A DNA stretch of 64,000 bases from Thioalkalivibrio sp. ALJ24 (GCF_000377785.1 NZ_KB898724.1:62001-126000); one strand, 5' to 3'. Shown: positions 27,656 to 38,812, numbered from the stretch's first letter. Numbers and translations are program-made. Notes: generated from the letters alone by a model not told the origin.

Positions 27656-28033
27656 TCAGTAGGTCAGGGTCGCGACGTCGTCCTCGACGACCTCGCCGAT
27701 GAAGGCCCCGCCGCCGCGCATGCCGTCAAGTTCGGGCACCGCGTTCTCCAGCGTCAGGCCGTTTTCGTCCATCGCGCCGGCGCAGGCGTAGAAACGCGCA
27801 CCGGCCTCGTGGGCATCCTGCATGAAACTGTAGACCGATTTCTCCTGCGCGTCGCCGGGATACATGGTTTCGGCGACCCCCTGGCGCAGCAGGCGGGTGG
27901 TCTGCGCGGCGAAGTAGATCTCGACCTCCAGGTCCATCGCGGCGGCCACGGTGGCCTGGAAGAACGGGGCCCCCAGCGTGCCGGGGCGTTCGAGGTCCAG
28001 ATTCAGCAGCATGATCACGATCTTGTCGGCCAT
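27656..28033 (-). CDS. DsrE-like family protein
   Basis: A 125-residue soluble protein of the DsrE/DsrF-like fold (PF02635). It has the Rossmann-like first strand (KIVIMLLNLD) and one cysteine, in FYACAGAMDENG (about 90), where DsrE-family sulfurtransferases carry the persulfide-bearing Cys. Such proteins move or bind sulfane sulfur in sulfur-oxidising bacteria, though many homologues have no tested activity. The long open frame upstream of the ATG at 28033 has no domain content. First gene of a likely operon with the SDR and the SpmA/B-type gene; divergent from the fmdB-like gene. Confidence 0.8.
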   Translation of the reverse strand: MADKIVIMLLNLDLERPGTLGAPFFQATVAAAMDLEVEIYFAAQTTRLLRQGVAETMYPGDAQEKSVYSFMQDAHEAGARFYACAGAMDENGLTLENAVPELDGMRGGGAFIGEVVEDDVATLTY

Positions 28034-28201
28034 CTCGTCTCTCGCTCTGCAGGCGTGGGTCGGGGAGGTTCCGGGAACGCCGCATGATCGGATCTCGCGG
28101 CGCGCGAAGCAATTGCCTTCAGTCCTTTTATTCCCGGCCGGCGGCCGCATAATACGGTCATTCGCTTCGCAACGAGTCACAGTCTTCGGGAGAACATCCT
28201 C

Positions 28202-28501
28202 ATGCCGATCTACGAATACGCCTGCCAGCAATGCCACCAGGTCTCCGAGATCCTGCAGAAGATCTCGGATCCGCCCGCTACCACCTGCCCGCAGTGCGGT
28301 GCCGAGGCGCTGACCAAGCAGGTCTCGGCCGCCGGTTTCCGGCTGGCGGGTGGCGGCTGGTACGAGACCGATTTCAAGCAGGGTGGCCAGCGCAACCTGA
28401 AAGAGGGTGGCGGCGGTTCCGCCGGGGACGGCGGCTCTTCGGGTTCCGGCAGTTCCGGCGGCAGTGATGGCGGGGGCAGTGCCGCCACCACCGGGGGCTG
28501 A
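28202..28501 (+). CDS. FmdB-family zinc-ribbon protein
   Basis: A 99-residue protein beginning MPIYEYAC with the two CxxC pairs of the FmdB zinc ribbon (Cys8/Cys11 and Cys29/Cys32). The C-terminal 35 residues are almost only Gly, Ser, Asp and Ala, a typical disordered tail. Named after a regulator of formamidase in Methylophilus; general function is unknown. It lies upstream of the DUF502 gene by 5 bases and then aspS, an arrangement common in gammaproteobacteria. Confidence 0.92.
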   Translation: MPIYEYACQQCHQVSEILQKISDPPATTCPQCGAEALTKQVSAAGFRLAGGGWYETDFKQGGQRNLKEGGGGSAGDGGSSGSGSSGGSDGGGSAATTGG

Positions 28502-28506
28502 GTCCG

Positions 28507-29160
28507 ATGCTGGCCGCGCTCCGGCGTTACGCGATCGCGGGGCTGCTGGTCTGGCTGCCACTGGTGGTGACCGGCTACATCATCAAGCTGCTGGTGGACC
28601 TGCTGGACTACAGCCTTCTGATCCTGCCGGAGGAATGGCGCCCCGAGGCCTGGCTGGGATTCGACCTGCCGGGCGCCGGGGTGGTGATCGCGGTGGCGAT
28701 CGTGCTCCTGACCGGCATGATCGTGGCCAACATCCTCGGTCGGCGCCTGATCCAGCTGGGCGAGGCGGTGGTGCGGCGGATCCCGCTGGTCAGCACCATC
28801 TACGGGGCGGTGAAACAGGTCACCGAGACGGTGTTCTCCGACGGCGGTGACTCCTTCCGCAAGGTGGTGCTGGTCGAATATCCGCGCAGCGGCGCCTGGT
28901 CGGTGGCCTTCCTCACCGGTACCGGTACCCGCGAGACGCGTGAACGCACCGGCGAGGACATGCTGACGGTGTTCGTGCCCACCGCGCCCAATCCGACCTC
29001 CGGGTTCGTGCTGCTGGTCCCGCGCGAAGACGTGATCGAGCTGGAGATGTCGGTGGAGGACGGGCTCAAGTTCGTGATGTCGCTGGGGGTGGTCACGCCG
29101 GCTGCGGACAGCCCCGGCAACGCGCCGCTGCCGGTTGCGCGGGACGGGGGCAGGCCGTAA
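28507..29160 (+). CDS. DUF502 membrane protein
   Basis: A 217-residue protein with two N-terminal membrane helices (about 8-38 and 55-80) and a soluble domain holding the family signatures RIPLVSTIYGAVKQV (about 90-104) and PTAPNPTSG (about 157-165). This matches the DUF502 family (COG2928), usually found upstream of aspS as here. Function not established. The C-terminus is Pro/Gly-rich and dispensable-looking. Confidence 0.9.
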   Translation: MLAALRRYAIAGLLVWLPLVVTGYIIKLLVDLLDYSLLILPEEWRPEAWLGFDLPGAGVVIAVAIVLLTGMIVANILGRRLIQLGEAVVRRIPLVSTIYGAVKQVTETVFSDGGDSFRKVVLVEYPRSGAWSVAFLTGTGTRETRERTGEDMLTVFVPTAPNPTSGFVLLVPREDVIELEMSVEDGLKFVMSLGVVTPAADSPGNAPLPVARDGGRP

Positions 29161-29259
29161 CATTTCCGGCCCTTTGACGGGCGTCGTGTGCCCGTTTTCC
29201 CCGATCAACCCGCGTGGCCCCGCTCCCGGCAGGCCGCGCCCGGCAGCTGGAACGGCGCA

Positions 29260-31047
<1,788 letters not shown>

Positions 31048-31062
31048 GGCGGGCCCGCGGCG

Positions 31063-31707
31063 ATGACGGCCATGCGGACCACCGTGGTGACCCTGCATGG
31101 CTGGCACATGACCGGGGTGGAGATGGCGCTGCTGCGGCGCCGTCTGCGTGCGGCGGGCTACCGGGTGCGGGCGTTTCGCTATCCGTCGCGCCGGGCGGCT
31201 CCCGAGGAGGTCGCCCGGGCTCTGGCGGCCTGGCTGGAAACCCTGCCCGACGACATGGTGCACCTGGTCGGCCACAGCCTTGGCGGGGTGATCCTGCGGC
31301 ACCTGTTCACGGTGGCGCCGGTGCAGCGCCCGGGTCGTGTAGTAATGCTGGGTTCCCCGTTGCAGGGCAGTCGGGTCGCCGCGCGTCTGGCCTCCGGTCG
31401 GGCCGGGCGCTGGTGGCTGGGGCGCGCGCTGGATCGCGGACTGCTGGGCGGAAGCCCGGTGCTGCGCGGGCGTCAGGTCGGGATGATCGCCGGGACCCGC
31501 GGCCGTTTTCCGGGGCCGCTGCTGGCCGAACTGCCGGAACCGCATGACGGTCTGGTCGCAGTGGAAGAGACCCGGGGCCCCGAAGTGTCCCGGCATCTCC
31601 AGGCGCCGGTGAACCACATGGGCCTGATCTTGAGCGATCCGGTTGCGCGCGCCGTCGCGCATTTCCTCGAGCACGGGGAATTCGGGCCGGAAACAACGTT
31701 AGACTGA
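31063..31707 (+). CDS. alpha/beta hydrolase (lipase-like)
   Basis: A 214-residue alpha/beta hydrolase. Strand 3 is followed by the oxyanion HG (LHGWHM), and the nucleophile elbow is GHSLGG (Ser at about 73), with a candidate Asp and the His in VNHMGLILS near residue 185. It resembles PGAP1/triacylglycerol-lipase-like enzymes found beside aspS or yebC in related bacteria. No signal peptide, so cytoplasmic. Substrate unknown. It begins 15 bases after aspS and ends 27 bases before yebC. Confidence 0.85.
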   Translation: MTAMRTTVVTLHGWHMTGVEMALLRRRLRAAGYRVRAFRYPSRRAAPEEVARALAAWLETLPDDMVHLVGHSLGGVILRHLFTVAPVQRPGRVVMLGSPLQGSRVAARLASGRAGRWWLGRALDRGLLGGSPVLRGRQVGMIAGTRGRFPGPLLAELPEPHDGLVAVEETRGPEVSRHLQAPVNHMGLILSDPVARAVAHFLEHGEFGPETTLD

Positions 31708-31734
31708 GCGCTGGTAACGAGGAGGCGGAACACC

Positions 31735-32478
31735 ATGGCCGGTCACAGCAAGTGGGCGAACATCAAGCACCGCAAGAGCGCGCAGGACGCCAAGCGCGGC
31801 AAGCTGTTCACCAGGCTGATCCGCGAGATCACCGTGGCCGCGCGCCACGGCGGCCCCGACCCGGAGACCAATCCGCGCCTGCGCCTGGCCTTCGACAACG
31901 CCCTGAAGAACAACATGACCCGCGACACCATCGAGCGCGCGGCGAAACGGGGTGCCGGGGAGACCGAGGGCGAGGCCTACGAGGAGCTGCGCTACGAGGG
32001 CTATGGTCCCGGTGGCGCGGCGATCATGGTCGACTGCATGACCGACAACCGCAATCGCACGGTCTCCGAGGTGCGTCACGCCTTCAACAAGATGGGCGGC
32101 AATCTGGGGACCGACGGGTCGGTGGCCTATCTGTTCGAGAAGAAGGGCGTGATCAACTTCCCGCCGGGACTGGATGAAGAGACGGTGATGGAACCGGCGC
32201 TGGAAGGCGGCGCCGAGGACGTGCTGGTGGATGACGACGGTTCGATCGAGGTCATTACCGACCCGGATACCTATCAGGACGTGCGCCAGGCCCTGCTGGA
32301 CCACGGCCTGGAGCCGGAGAACGCCGATGTCACCATGCGCCCCGAGACCCTGACGCCGCTGGATCCGGAGACCGCCGAGACGGTGCTCAAGCTGCTGAAC
32401 ATGCTGGATGATCTGGACGACGTGCAGAACATCTACACCAACGCCGACTTCCCCGAGGGCATGGGCGGCGATGACTGA
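31735..32478 (+). CDS. yebC: YebC/PmpR family protein
   Basis: A 247-residue member of the YebC family starting [14 protein letters not shown]. Family members are DNA-binding regulators in some species, and recent work on the YebC/TACO1 family also links it to translation of proline-rich stretches. The gene directly precedes ruvC, as in most gammaproteobacteria. A strong GAGGAGG site precedes the ATG. Confidence 0.96.
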   Translation: MAGHSKWANIKHRKSAQDAKRGKLFTRLIREITVAARHGGPDPETNPRLRLAFDNALKNNMTRDTIERAAKRGAGETEGEAYEELRYEGYGPGGAAIMVDCMTDNRNRTVSEVRHAFNKMGGNLGTDGSVAYLFEKKGVINFPPGLDEETVMEPALEGGAEDVLVDDDGSIEVITDPDTYQDVRQALLDHGLEPENADVTMRPETLTPLDPETAETVLKLLNMLDDLDDVQNIYTNADFPEGMGGDD

Positions 32479-32507
32479 ACCGCGTGCCCGGTGGCGCGGC
32501 TGACGCC

Positions 32508-33017
32508 ATGCGCATCCTCGGCATCGACCCCGGGTCGCGCCTGACCGGCTTTGCGGTGATCGAGACCGGGGCGCGCCAGTCGCGTTCGCTGGGGCACGGG
32601 GTGGTGCGCCCGCGGGCGAAGGCGTTCCCCGAACGCCTGGGCGAGATCTTCACCGGGGTCGAGGAGGTGATCGCCGAGCTGCAGCCGGAGGTGCTGGCGA
32701 TCGAGAGCGTGTTCGTCGCGCGCAATGCGCAGTCCGCGATCAAGCTCGGTCATGCCCGCGGGGCGGCGATCTGTGCCGCCACCCGGGCGGGTCTGGCCGT
32801 ACACGAATATACCCCGCGCGCGATCAAGCTGGCCGTGGTCGGGGTCGGCGGAGCCGGCAAGGAGCAGGTCCAGCACATGACACGGCAGATCCTTTCCCTC
32901 GCGGAGGAGGCATCCAGCGATGCCGCCGATGCCCTGGCCGTGGCCCTGTGCCACGCGCATACCGATGCCAGCAGGACGCGCCTGCAGCCGGCGGCCTCGA
33001 TCGGAGGCCGACCGTGA
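32508..33017 (+). CDS. ruvC: Holliday junction endodeoxyribonuclease RuvC
   Basis: A 169-residue resolvase. The four acidic catalytic residues occur at Asp7, Glu66, Asp138 and Asp141, the same positions as in E. coli RuvC. It cuts four-way junctions on RuvAB complexes. A GTG at 32484 is in frame, but the ATG at 32508 gives the family N-terminus MRILGIDPGS. The stop overlaps the ruvA start (GTGA), so they are translationally coupled. Confidence 0.98.
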   Translation: MRILGIDPGSRLTGFAVIETGARQSRSLGHGVVRPRAKAFPERLGEIFTGVEEVIAELQPEVLAIESVFVARNAQSAIKLGHARGAAICAATRAGLAVHEYTPRAIKLAVVGVGGAGKEQVQHMTRQILSLAEEASSDAADALAVALCHAHTDASRTRLQPAASIGGRP

Positions 33018-33625
33018 TCGCGCGTCTGGAAGGGGTCCTGATCAGCCGCGAGCCCGGCGGCGTACTGCTGGATGTCGGTGGCGTCGGCTACGAGGTGGAT
33101 GTGCCGGTGTCCACCCTGGCAGTGCTGCCGGACCCGGGCGAGACCGTGGTGCTGGCCACCCATCTGGTGGTGCGCGAGGACGCCCATCAGCTGTATGGCT
33201 TCCACCATCGCCGCGACCGCGACCTGTTCCGGCGCCTGATCCGGGTCAACGGCATCGGCGCGCGTCTGGCGCTGGCGATGCTGTCGACCTACGCCGGCGA
33301 CGAACTGGCGGGGCTGATCCGCTCGGGCGACACCACCGGGCTGGCGAAGGTCCCGGGTATCGGCAAGCGCACCGCCGAGCGCGTGGCCCTGGAGCTGGGC
33401 GAGCGGCTGGGCGAGCTGGGTTTCGGCGGGCCGGTGCCGGAAGGGGGCGGCAGCACGGCCGCGGCCAGTGCCGGTCCGTCGATGGAGGACGAGGCCCTGG
33501 CCGCGCTGGAGGCGCTGGGCTATGCGCGGGCCAGCGCCGAGAAGATGGTGGCCGCGGTGCGCGAGCAGGCCGATTCGGTGGAGACCCTGGTGCGCCTGGC
33601 GCTGCGTGCCACCGTGCGTTCCTGA
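33014..33625 (+). CDS. ruvA: Holliday junction DNA-binding protein RuvA
   Basis: A 203-residue tetramer-forming protein: OB domain (1-63), helix-hairpin-helix domain II (about 64-140, with INGIGARLALAML and VPGIGKRTAERVALEL) and a C-terminal domain III that contacts RuvB (about 156-203), joined by a flexible Gly/Ser/Ala linker. GTG start overlapping the ruvC stop. Unlike many genomes, a 99-base gap with an inverted repeat separates it from ruvB. Confidence 0.97.
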   Translation: MIARLEGVLISREPGGVLLDVGGVGYEVDVPVSTLAVLPDPGETVVLATHLVVREDAHQLYGFHHRRDRDLFRRLIRVNGIGARLALAMLSTYAGDELAGLIRSGDTTGLAKVPGIGKRTAERVALELGERLGELGFGGPVPEGGGSTAAASAGPSMEDEALAALEALGYARASAEKMVAAVREQADSVETLVRLALRATVRS

Positions 33626-33667
33626 CGCTGCGGGCCGGGGCGGGCGTGAACGGGGCCCGGATTCTGC

Positions 33668-33702
33668 GAAAACCACAGTCCGGCGCCCTGTAAATGGTTT
33701 TC
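33668..33702. promoter_or_regulatory. inverted repeat before ruvB
   Basis: Perfect 8-base arms GAAAACCA (33668-33675) and TGGTTTTC (33695-33702) are separated by 19 bases in the ruvA-ruvB gap. A CATACT element follows at 33711-33716, close to the ruvB ATG. It does not fit the gammaproteobacterial LexA box. An operator, promoter element or mRNA hairpin are all possible. Confidence 0.35.
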
Positions 33703-33724
33703 GGCAGGATGCATACTGCGGCGC

Positions 33725-34753
33725 ATGGAATCCCGCCTGGTCGACATGCAGCATCAGTCCGAGGACGCCGGCGCCGAGGTCAGCCTGCGCCCGAAGCGAC
33801 TGGCGGACTACAGCGGGCAGCCGCGGGTGGTCGAACAGCTGGGGCTGTTCATCGACGCCGCGCGCGGCCGTGGTGAGGCCCTGGACCATACCCTGGTGGC
33901 CGGCCCGCCCGGGCTTGGCAAGACCACCCTGGCCCATATCGTCGCCCACGAGCTGGGCGTGGGGCTGCGTCAGACCTCCGGGCCGGTGCTGGAGCGTGCC
34001 GGGGATCTGGCCGCCATTCTGACCGCGCTGGAACCGCGCGACGTCCTGTTCGTCGACGAGATCCACCGCCTGCCCACGGTGGTGGAAGAGGTGCTGTACC
34101 CCGCGCTGGAGGACTCGCAGCTGGACATCGTGATCGGCGAAGGGCCGGCCGCGCGCTCCATCAAGGTCGATCTGCCGCCGTTCACGCTGGTCGGGGCGAC
34201 CACCCGGGCGGGGCTGCTGTCGGCCCCGCTGCGCGACCGCTTCGGCATAGTGCAACGCCTGGATCATTATTCCGTCATGGATCTGGCGCATATTGTCGAG
34301 CGGGCCGCGGGGCTGCTGGGCGTGGGCATCGATGCCGCCGGGGCCGAGGCCATCGCGCGCCGTGGCCGCGGCACCCCGCGGCTGGCCAATCGCCTGCTGC
34401 GCCGGGTGCGCGACTACGCCGAGGTGCGTGCCAGCGGGGTGATCACCGCCGAGGTCGCGGAGCACGGGCTGGACCTGCTGGCCATCGACGCCGGCGGGCT
34501 GGATGCCCAGGACCGTCGGCTGCTGGAGGTGCTGGTCGAGAAGTTCGACGGCGGGCCGGTGGGCGTGGAGAGTCTGGCCACCGCACTCAACGAGGATCGC
34601 GGCACCCTGGAGGATGTGGTCGAGCCGTTCCTGATCCAGCAGGGCTATCTGCAGCGGACCCCGCGCGGCCGCCAGGCGACCCGGCGCACGCTGGCGATGT
34701 TCGATCTGCCCGGGGGCGGGCAGGACCTGCTGGCCGGCGGGGGTGGCGCGTGA
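33725..34753 (+). CDS. ruvB: Holliday junction branch-migration ATPase RuvB
   Basis: A 342-residue AAA+ motor with Walker A GPPGLGKT (60-67), Walker B (VDEIHR, about 111-116), sensor 1 in the GATTRAG block and a C-terminal winged helix. It forms hexameric rings that pull DNA through RuvA tetramers. The last codons overlap ybgC (GTGA), linking recombination genes to the tol cluster as in many gammaproteobacteria. Confidence 0.98.
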   Translation: MESRLVDMQHQSEDAGAEVSLRPKRLADYSGQPRVVEQLGLFIDAARGRGEALDHTLVAGPPGLGKTTLAHIVAHELGVGLRQTSGPVLERAGDLAAILTALEPRDVLFVDEIHRLPTVVEEVLYPALEDSQLDIVIGEGPAARSIKVDLPPFTLVGATTRAGLLSAPLRDRFGIVQRLDHYSVMDLAHIVERAAGLLGVGIDAAGAEAIARRGRGTPRLANRLLRRVRDYAEVRASGVITAEVAEHGLDLLAIDAGGLDAQDRRLLEVLVEKFDGGPVGVESLATALNEDRGTLEDVVEPFLIQQGYLQRTPRGRQATRRTLAMFDLPGGGQDLLAGGGGA

Positions 34754-35187
34754 AGACATCCGCGGATTTTCGCTGGCCGGTTCGCGTCTATTACGAGGAC
34801 ACCGACGCCGGCGGGCTGGTCTATCATGCCAACTACCTGAAATTCATGGAACGGGCGCGGACCGAATGGCTGCGTGAACTCGGGTTCGGGCAGGACCGTC
34901 TGAGGGCGGAGTCCGGCGTGGTGTTTGCCGTGCGCCGTGCCAGTCTGGACTTGCGCCGGCCGGCGCGTTTCGATCAGGTCCTGGAGGTGACCTGCCACCC
35001 GCAGCGGCTGCGCCGCGCGAGCGTGGAGTTTCGCCAGGAGGTCATCCGCGACGGCGAGGTGCTGGCGCAGGGCGAGGTGATGATCGCCTGCATGGACCCG
35101 GACCGGGGCGTGCCGGCCCCGGTGCCCGAGCCCGTACATGGCGCGATGCAGACGGCCATCGCAGACACGACCGAAGCAACCGGCTGA
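34750..35187 (+). CDS. ybgC: acyl-CoA thioesterase YbgC (tol-pal associated)
   Basis: A 145-residue hot-dog fold thioesterase. The signature [19 protein letters not shown] (about 11-29) contains the catalytic Asp of the 4-hydroxybenzoyl-CoA thioesterase family. It hydrolyses short-chain or malonyl acyl-CoAs in other species and is the usual first gene of the tol-pal operon. GTG start overlapping the ruvB stop. Confidence 0.95.
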   Translation: MKTSADFRWPVRVYYEDTDAGGLVYHANYLKFMERARTEWLRELGFGQDRLRAESGVVFAVRRASLDLRRPARFDQVLEVTCHPQRLRRASVEFRQEVIRDGEVLAQGEVMIACMDPDRGVPAPVPEPVHGAMQTAIADTTEATG

Positions 35188-35199
35188 GGGGGAGGACCC

Positions 35200-35895
35200 G
35201 TGGAAGTCGATTTTTCGATGTACCAGCTCATCATGGACGCCAGTCTGGTGGTCCAGCTGGTGATGATCATCCTCGTGCTGGCCTCGGTGTTCTCGTGGCT
35301 GGCGATCATCGTGAAGGCCCGCACGCTGCGCGGGGTGGACCGCGCGGCGGATGAATTCGAGGAGCGGTTCTGGTCGGGCGCGGACCTGTCCCATCTCTAC
35401 GAGGGCCTGCGGCGCAAGAACGTCCTGACCCCGATGGAGCATGTCTTCTCGTCGGGATTCAAGGAGTTCCTGCGCGCCCGCCAGCACGGCATGCCGCCGG
35501 GCGAGCCCGCCCAGGGTGCGATGCGGGTGGCGATCTCGCGCGAGCTGGACGGCATGGAACGCTATCTGCAGTTCCTGGCCACGGTCGGATCCACCAGTCC
35601 GTATATCGGCCTGTTCGGCACGGTATGGGGGATCATGCATGCCTTCCTCGGGCTCTCCGGGGTGCAGCAGGCGACCCTGGCGATGGTCGCGCCCGGCATT
35701 GCCGAGGCCCTGATCGCCACCGCGCTGGGGCTGTTCGCGGCGATCCCGGCGGTGATCGCCTACAACCGTTTCTCCGGGGACGTGGACCGCATCGCCGGCC
35801 GGCTGGAGAACTTCAGCGAGGAGTTCGTCGGTCTGCTCAACCGTCAGTCCCATCCGCGCGCAAGCGAGGCGTCGGTCGCCACGACCGGCGAATGA
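35200..35895 (+). CDS. tolQ: Tol-Pal system protein TolQ
   Basis: A 231-residue MotA/TolQ/ExbB-family inner-membrane protein with three helices (about 18-38, 130-152 and 165-190). With TolR it forms the proton channel that energises TolA during outer-membrane constriction at division. GTG start with a GGGGGAGG site. Next to ybgC and tolR, so the assignment as TolQ, not ExbB, is secure. Confidence 0.97.
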   Translation: MEVDFSMYQLIMDASLVVQLVMIILVLASVFSWLAIIVKARTLRGVDRAADEFEERFWSGADLSHLYEGLRRKNVLTPMEHVFSSGFKEFLRARQHGMPPGEPAQGAMRVAISRELDGMERYLQFLATVGSTSPYIGLFGTVWGIMHAFLGLSGVQQATLAMVAPGIAEALIATALGLFAAIPAVIAYNRFSGDVDRIAGRLENFSEEFVGLLNRQSHPRASEASVATTGE

Positions 35896-35898
35896 CCG

Positions 35899-36348
35899 AT
35901 GGCGAAGACCTCGCTTCGCAGCCAGCGCCGCAGCCGGCGGCCGATGTCGCAGATCAACGTCGTGCCGTTCATCGACGTGATGCTGGTGCTGCTGATCATC
36001 TTCATGATCACCGCCCCCATGCTGCAGCAGGGGGTGGAGGTGGACCTGCCCGAGGCCCAGGCCGAGGCGCTGGATGACGGGACCGAGGCGGCCGAGCCGC
36101 TGGTGGTCACGGTGGATTCCGGCGGTGCGATGAGCCTCAACCAGGGGCCGCGGGTGAACGAGCCGCTGGCGCCCGAGGAAATGACCGAGCTCGTCATCGA
36201 ATTCCTCGAGGAGAACCCGGGCACGCAGACCTACGTGCGCGGTGATCGCAACGTGGACTACGGACGGGTGATCGACGCGATGATCGCGCTGCAGCGGGCG
36301 GGGGGCGGTCGCGTGGGCCTGATCACCGAACCGCCGCGCGACGACTGA
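35899..36348 (+). CDS. tolR: Tol-Pal system protein TolR
   Basis: A 149-residue ExbD/TolR-family protein: a basic N-terminus (SQRRSRRPMSQI), one membrane helix (about 20-40) starting with the conserved NVVPFIDVMLVLLIIFM that carries the proton-binding Asp (Asp26), and a periplasmic domain. Works with TolQ as stator. It begins 3 bases after tolQ. Confidence 0.97.
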   Translation: MAKTSLRSQRRSRRPMSQINVVPFIDVMLVLLIIFMITAPMLQQGVEVDLPEAQAEALDDGTEAAEPLVVTVDSGGAMSLNQGPRVNEPLAPEEMTELVIEFLEENPGTQTYVRGDRNVDYGRVIDAMIALQRAGGGRVGLITEPPRDD

Positions 36349-36358
36349 ACCAGCCGCC

Positions 36359-37351
36359 GTGTTCGAACTGCTGCGACATCATCCCTTCGCCCTGCTGCTG
36401 GTGCTGACCCTGCATGGCGTGCTGTTTGCCGCGCTGCTGCTGAATGTCAACCTCACGCCGGACGACCGATCCGGGGATCCGGTGGAGATCATCGCGGGCG
36501 AGGACGTCGAGGTCGTGGAGGCCGAGGCGGTGGATGCCGAGACCTTCGACCGTATCCAGCATGAACGCGAGGTCGCGGAACAGGAGGAGATCGCCGAGGC
36601 CCTGCGCGAAGAAGAGGAACGCCGACGGGCCGAGGAGCAGCGGCGGCTGGAAGAACAGCGCCAGCGCGAGGCCGAGGAACAGGCCCGGCGCGAGGCGATC
36701 GAGGCGGCCGAACGGGCGCGCGAGGAGGCCGAGGAGGCGCGTCGTCGTGCCGAGGAGGAAGCCGAGGCGGAGCGCGAACGCATCCGCGAGGAACGTGAGG
36801 CCGCCGAGCAGGCGCGGCGCGAGGCCGAGGAAGAACGCGAACGCCAGGAACAGGAGCGGCGCGAACGCGAGGAGGCCGAACGTCAGGCCCGCGAGGAACA
36901 GGAACGTCGCGAGCAGGAAGAGGCGGAACGGCGCGAGCGCGAGGAGGCCGAGCGGCGTGCCGAAGCCGAGCGCGAGCTGGAGGAGCAGCGCCGCCGCGAG
37001 CGCATGGAGGCCGAGCAGCAGCGCCTGGCCGAGGCGCAGGAACGGCGGGAGGCGGCGCGGGCGCAGCGCGAGCGCGAAGAGGCGCTGGAGGAATGGCGGG
37101 CCCGTGCCAGCGAGACCGTGCAGCGGCGCTGGCGTGAGCCCGAGGACGCGTCCAGTTCCGACCGTGCCAGCGTGAGCGTGCGGGTGAACGAAACGGGGCG
37201 TATCATCAGTTACGAGGTGGAGGACTGCCGCGGCAGCGATGCCTTCTGCGCCTCGGTGGAGGAGGCGATCGGGCGTCTGCGGGCACTGCCGGAGCCACCG
37301 GATGCCGAGGCCGCCGCGCGCGGCGTACGGATCCAGTTCGAACCTCAGTGA
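36359..37351 (+). CDS. tolA: Tol-Pal system protein TolA
   Basis: A 330-residue TonB-like protein: N-terminal membrane helix (about 7-30), a long helical rod (about 60-245) made almost only of Glu, Arg, Ala and Gln, and a compact C-terminal domain (about 246-330) with two cysteines that probably form a disulfide. It spans the periplasm to contact TolB and Pal. Compared with E. coli the rod is shorter and much richer in Glu/Arg than Ala/Lys. GTG start, 10 bases after tolR. The repetitive codons create long false open frames here. Confidence 0.95.
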   Translation: MFELLRHHPFALLLVLTLHGVLFAALLLNVNLTPDDRSGDPVEIIAGEDVEVVEAEAVDAETFDRIQHEREVAEQEEIAEALREEEERRRAEEQRRLEEQRQREAEEQARREAIEAAERAREEAEEARRRAEEEAEAERERIREEREAAEQARREAEEERERQEQERREREEAERQAREEQERREQEEAERREREEAERRAEAERELEEQRRRERMEAEQQRLAEAQERREAARAQREREEALEEWRARASETVQRRWREPEDASSSDRASVSVRVNETGRIISYEVEDCRGSDAFCASVEEAIGRLRALPEPPDAEAAARGVRIQFEPQ

Positions 37352-37477
37352 ACAGACGGTGCCGGGACCGGTCCAAGCGGGGGGGCTGCTCCGTCCAGTT
37401 ACGGGCCTTGCGACCCTTGTCGTGGCGGCGGGTGGAGTCCGCTCCGGCGCTTCTCTGGCAGGAATCGGGTGGAAAGA

Positions 37478-38782
37478 ATGATGCTACAACGAGTGCGACG
37501 CGGACTGGCCGGGCTGTGCGGCGGTATCCTGTTGCTGGTCGCGGCCCCGGCCTCGGCGGTTCTGGAGGTGACGGTGACCGAGGGGGTCGCCGGGGCGATC
37601 CCGGTGGCCGTGGCTCCGTTTGAATGGCGCGGCGACGCCGAACCGGAGACACGCCTGAGCGACATCCTGCGGGGGAACCTGCTGCGCAGCGGGCTGTTCG
37701 AGATCCGCGAGGAGGATCTGCCGGCCGCGGCCACCGGGCCGGCCGACTTCATCCCCGAGCCCTGGGCGCGGGCCGGTGCCGAATACGTGGTGGTCGGCAG
37801 CAAGCAGCCCGAGGATGACCGGATCATCGTGGAATTCCACCTGTTCGACGTGCTGGCAGAAGAGCGCGTGGGCGGCTGGCGCATCCCGGTGCCGGACGAC
37901 ATGGTGCGGCGTGGCGGCCATCGAGTGTCGGATATCGTCTACGAGGCGATTACTGGCGACCCGGGAGCCTTCAGCGCGCGCATCGCGTTCGTGCAGGTGG
38001 AGCGCCATGATGACGGCCGCGAGTTCCGACTGCAGGTGGCGGATTCCGATGGCGCCAATCCGCAGACCCTTTATCGTTCGCCCGACCCGCTGATGTCGCC
38101 GGCGTGGTCGCCGGACGGCAGTGCCCTGGTGTACGTGTCGTTCGAGAACCGGCAGTCGGAGGTGTTCCGCCACGACGTGCGCTCCGGCGAGCGGACCAGT
38201 CTCGCCCGCTTTGGCGGGATCAACAGTGCCCCGGCATGGTCCCCGGACGGACGCTACCTGGCGTTGAGCCTGTCACGTGACGGCAGTCCGAATATCTATC
38301 GCATGGATCTGGAGAGCGGGGACCTGGAGCAGCTGACGCGGTCCTCGGCGATCGAGACCGAGCCGTCGTGGTCGCCGGACGGCGAGACCATCTATTTTAC
38401 CTCCGACCGCGCCGGCGCGCCGCAGATCTACCGCATGGACGCCAGTGGCGATGACGTTCGTCGCCTGACCTTCGAGAGCGGCTATGCGGCACGTGCCGCG
38501 CCTTCGCCGGACGGACGTTCGCTGGTGTACGTCGAGGGCGGGGACGGGGGCTTCCGCCTCGCGCGTCTGGATCTGGACGACCGCCGCGTCACCCGCCTGA
38601 CCGATCCCGGGGACGCCGAGTCGCCCAGTTTTGCCCCCAACGGGAGCATGGTGCTGTACGCGATGAGCGAGGGCGGGCAGGGCGTGCTCGGCTCGGTCAG
38701 TCGGGATGGCCGGGTGCATCAGCGCCTCGAAGGTCGCGAGGGTGACGTGCGCGAACCCGCGTGGTCGCCGCTGGAACAATAA
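37478..38782 (+). CDS. tolB: Tol-Pal system protein TolB
   Basis: A 434-residue periplasmic protein: a signal peptide (cleavage near ASA-VL), an N-terminal domain (to about 165) and a six-bladed beta-propeller with repeated SPDG turns (WSPDG and SPDGRS motifs from about 205 on). It binds Pal and TolA. Possible starts are GTG 37469, ATG 37478 and ATG 37481; the ATGs sit behind GGAAAG. A 126-base gap separates it from tolA. Confidence 0.97.
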   Translation: MMLQRVRRGLAGLCGGILLLVAAPASAVLEVTVTEGVAGAIPVAVAPFEWRGDAEPETRLSDILRGNLLRSGLFEIREEDLPAAATGPADFIPEPWARAGAEYVVVGSKQPEDDRIIVEFHLFDVLAEERVGGWRIPVPDDMVRRGGHRVSDIVYEAITGDPGAFSARIAFVQVERHDDGREFRLQVADSDGANPQTLYRSPDPLMSPAWSPDGSALVYVSFENRQSEVFRHDVRSGERTSLARFGGINSAPAWSPDGRYLALSLSRDGSPNIYRMDLESGDLEQLTRSSAIETEPSWSPDGETIYFTSDRAGAPQIYRMDASGDDVRRLTFESGYAARAAPSPDGRSLVYVEGGDGGFRLARLDLDDRRVTRLTDPGDAESPSFAPNGSMVLYAMSEGGQGVLGSVSRDGRVHQRLEGREGDVREPAWSPLEQ

Positions 38783-38812
38783 GTCTGTCATTCAATGTTG
38801 AGGAAACAACGC

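Noticed and set aside
33640-33724. LexA (SOS) box before ruvB
   Set aside because: ACAG and CTGT occur, but in the wrong order and spacing for CTGT-N8-ACAG.
36600-37080. Possible tandem repeat or CRISPR-like array
   Set aside because: The repetition is coding, with irregular period, and encodes a coiled coil; there are no conserved repeats with unique spacers.
36444-37175. 243-residue open frame inside tolA, and antisense Ser/Arg-rich frames there
   Set aside because: These arise from the repetitive GAG/GAA/CGC codons of the TolA rod; tolA itself is well supported by domains and neighbours.
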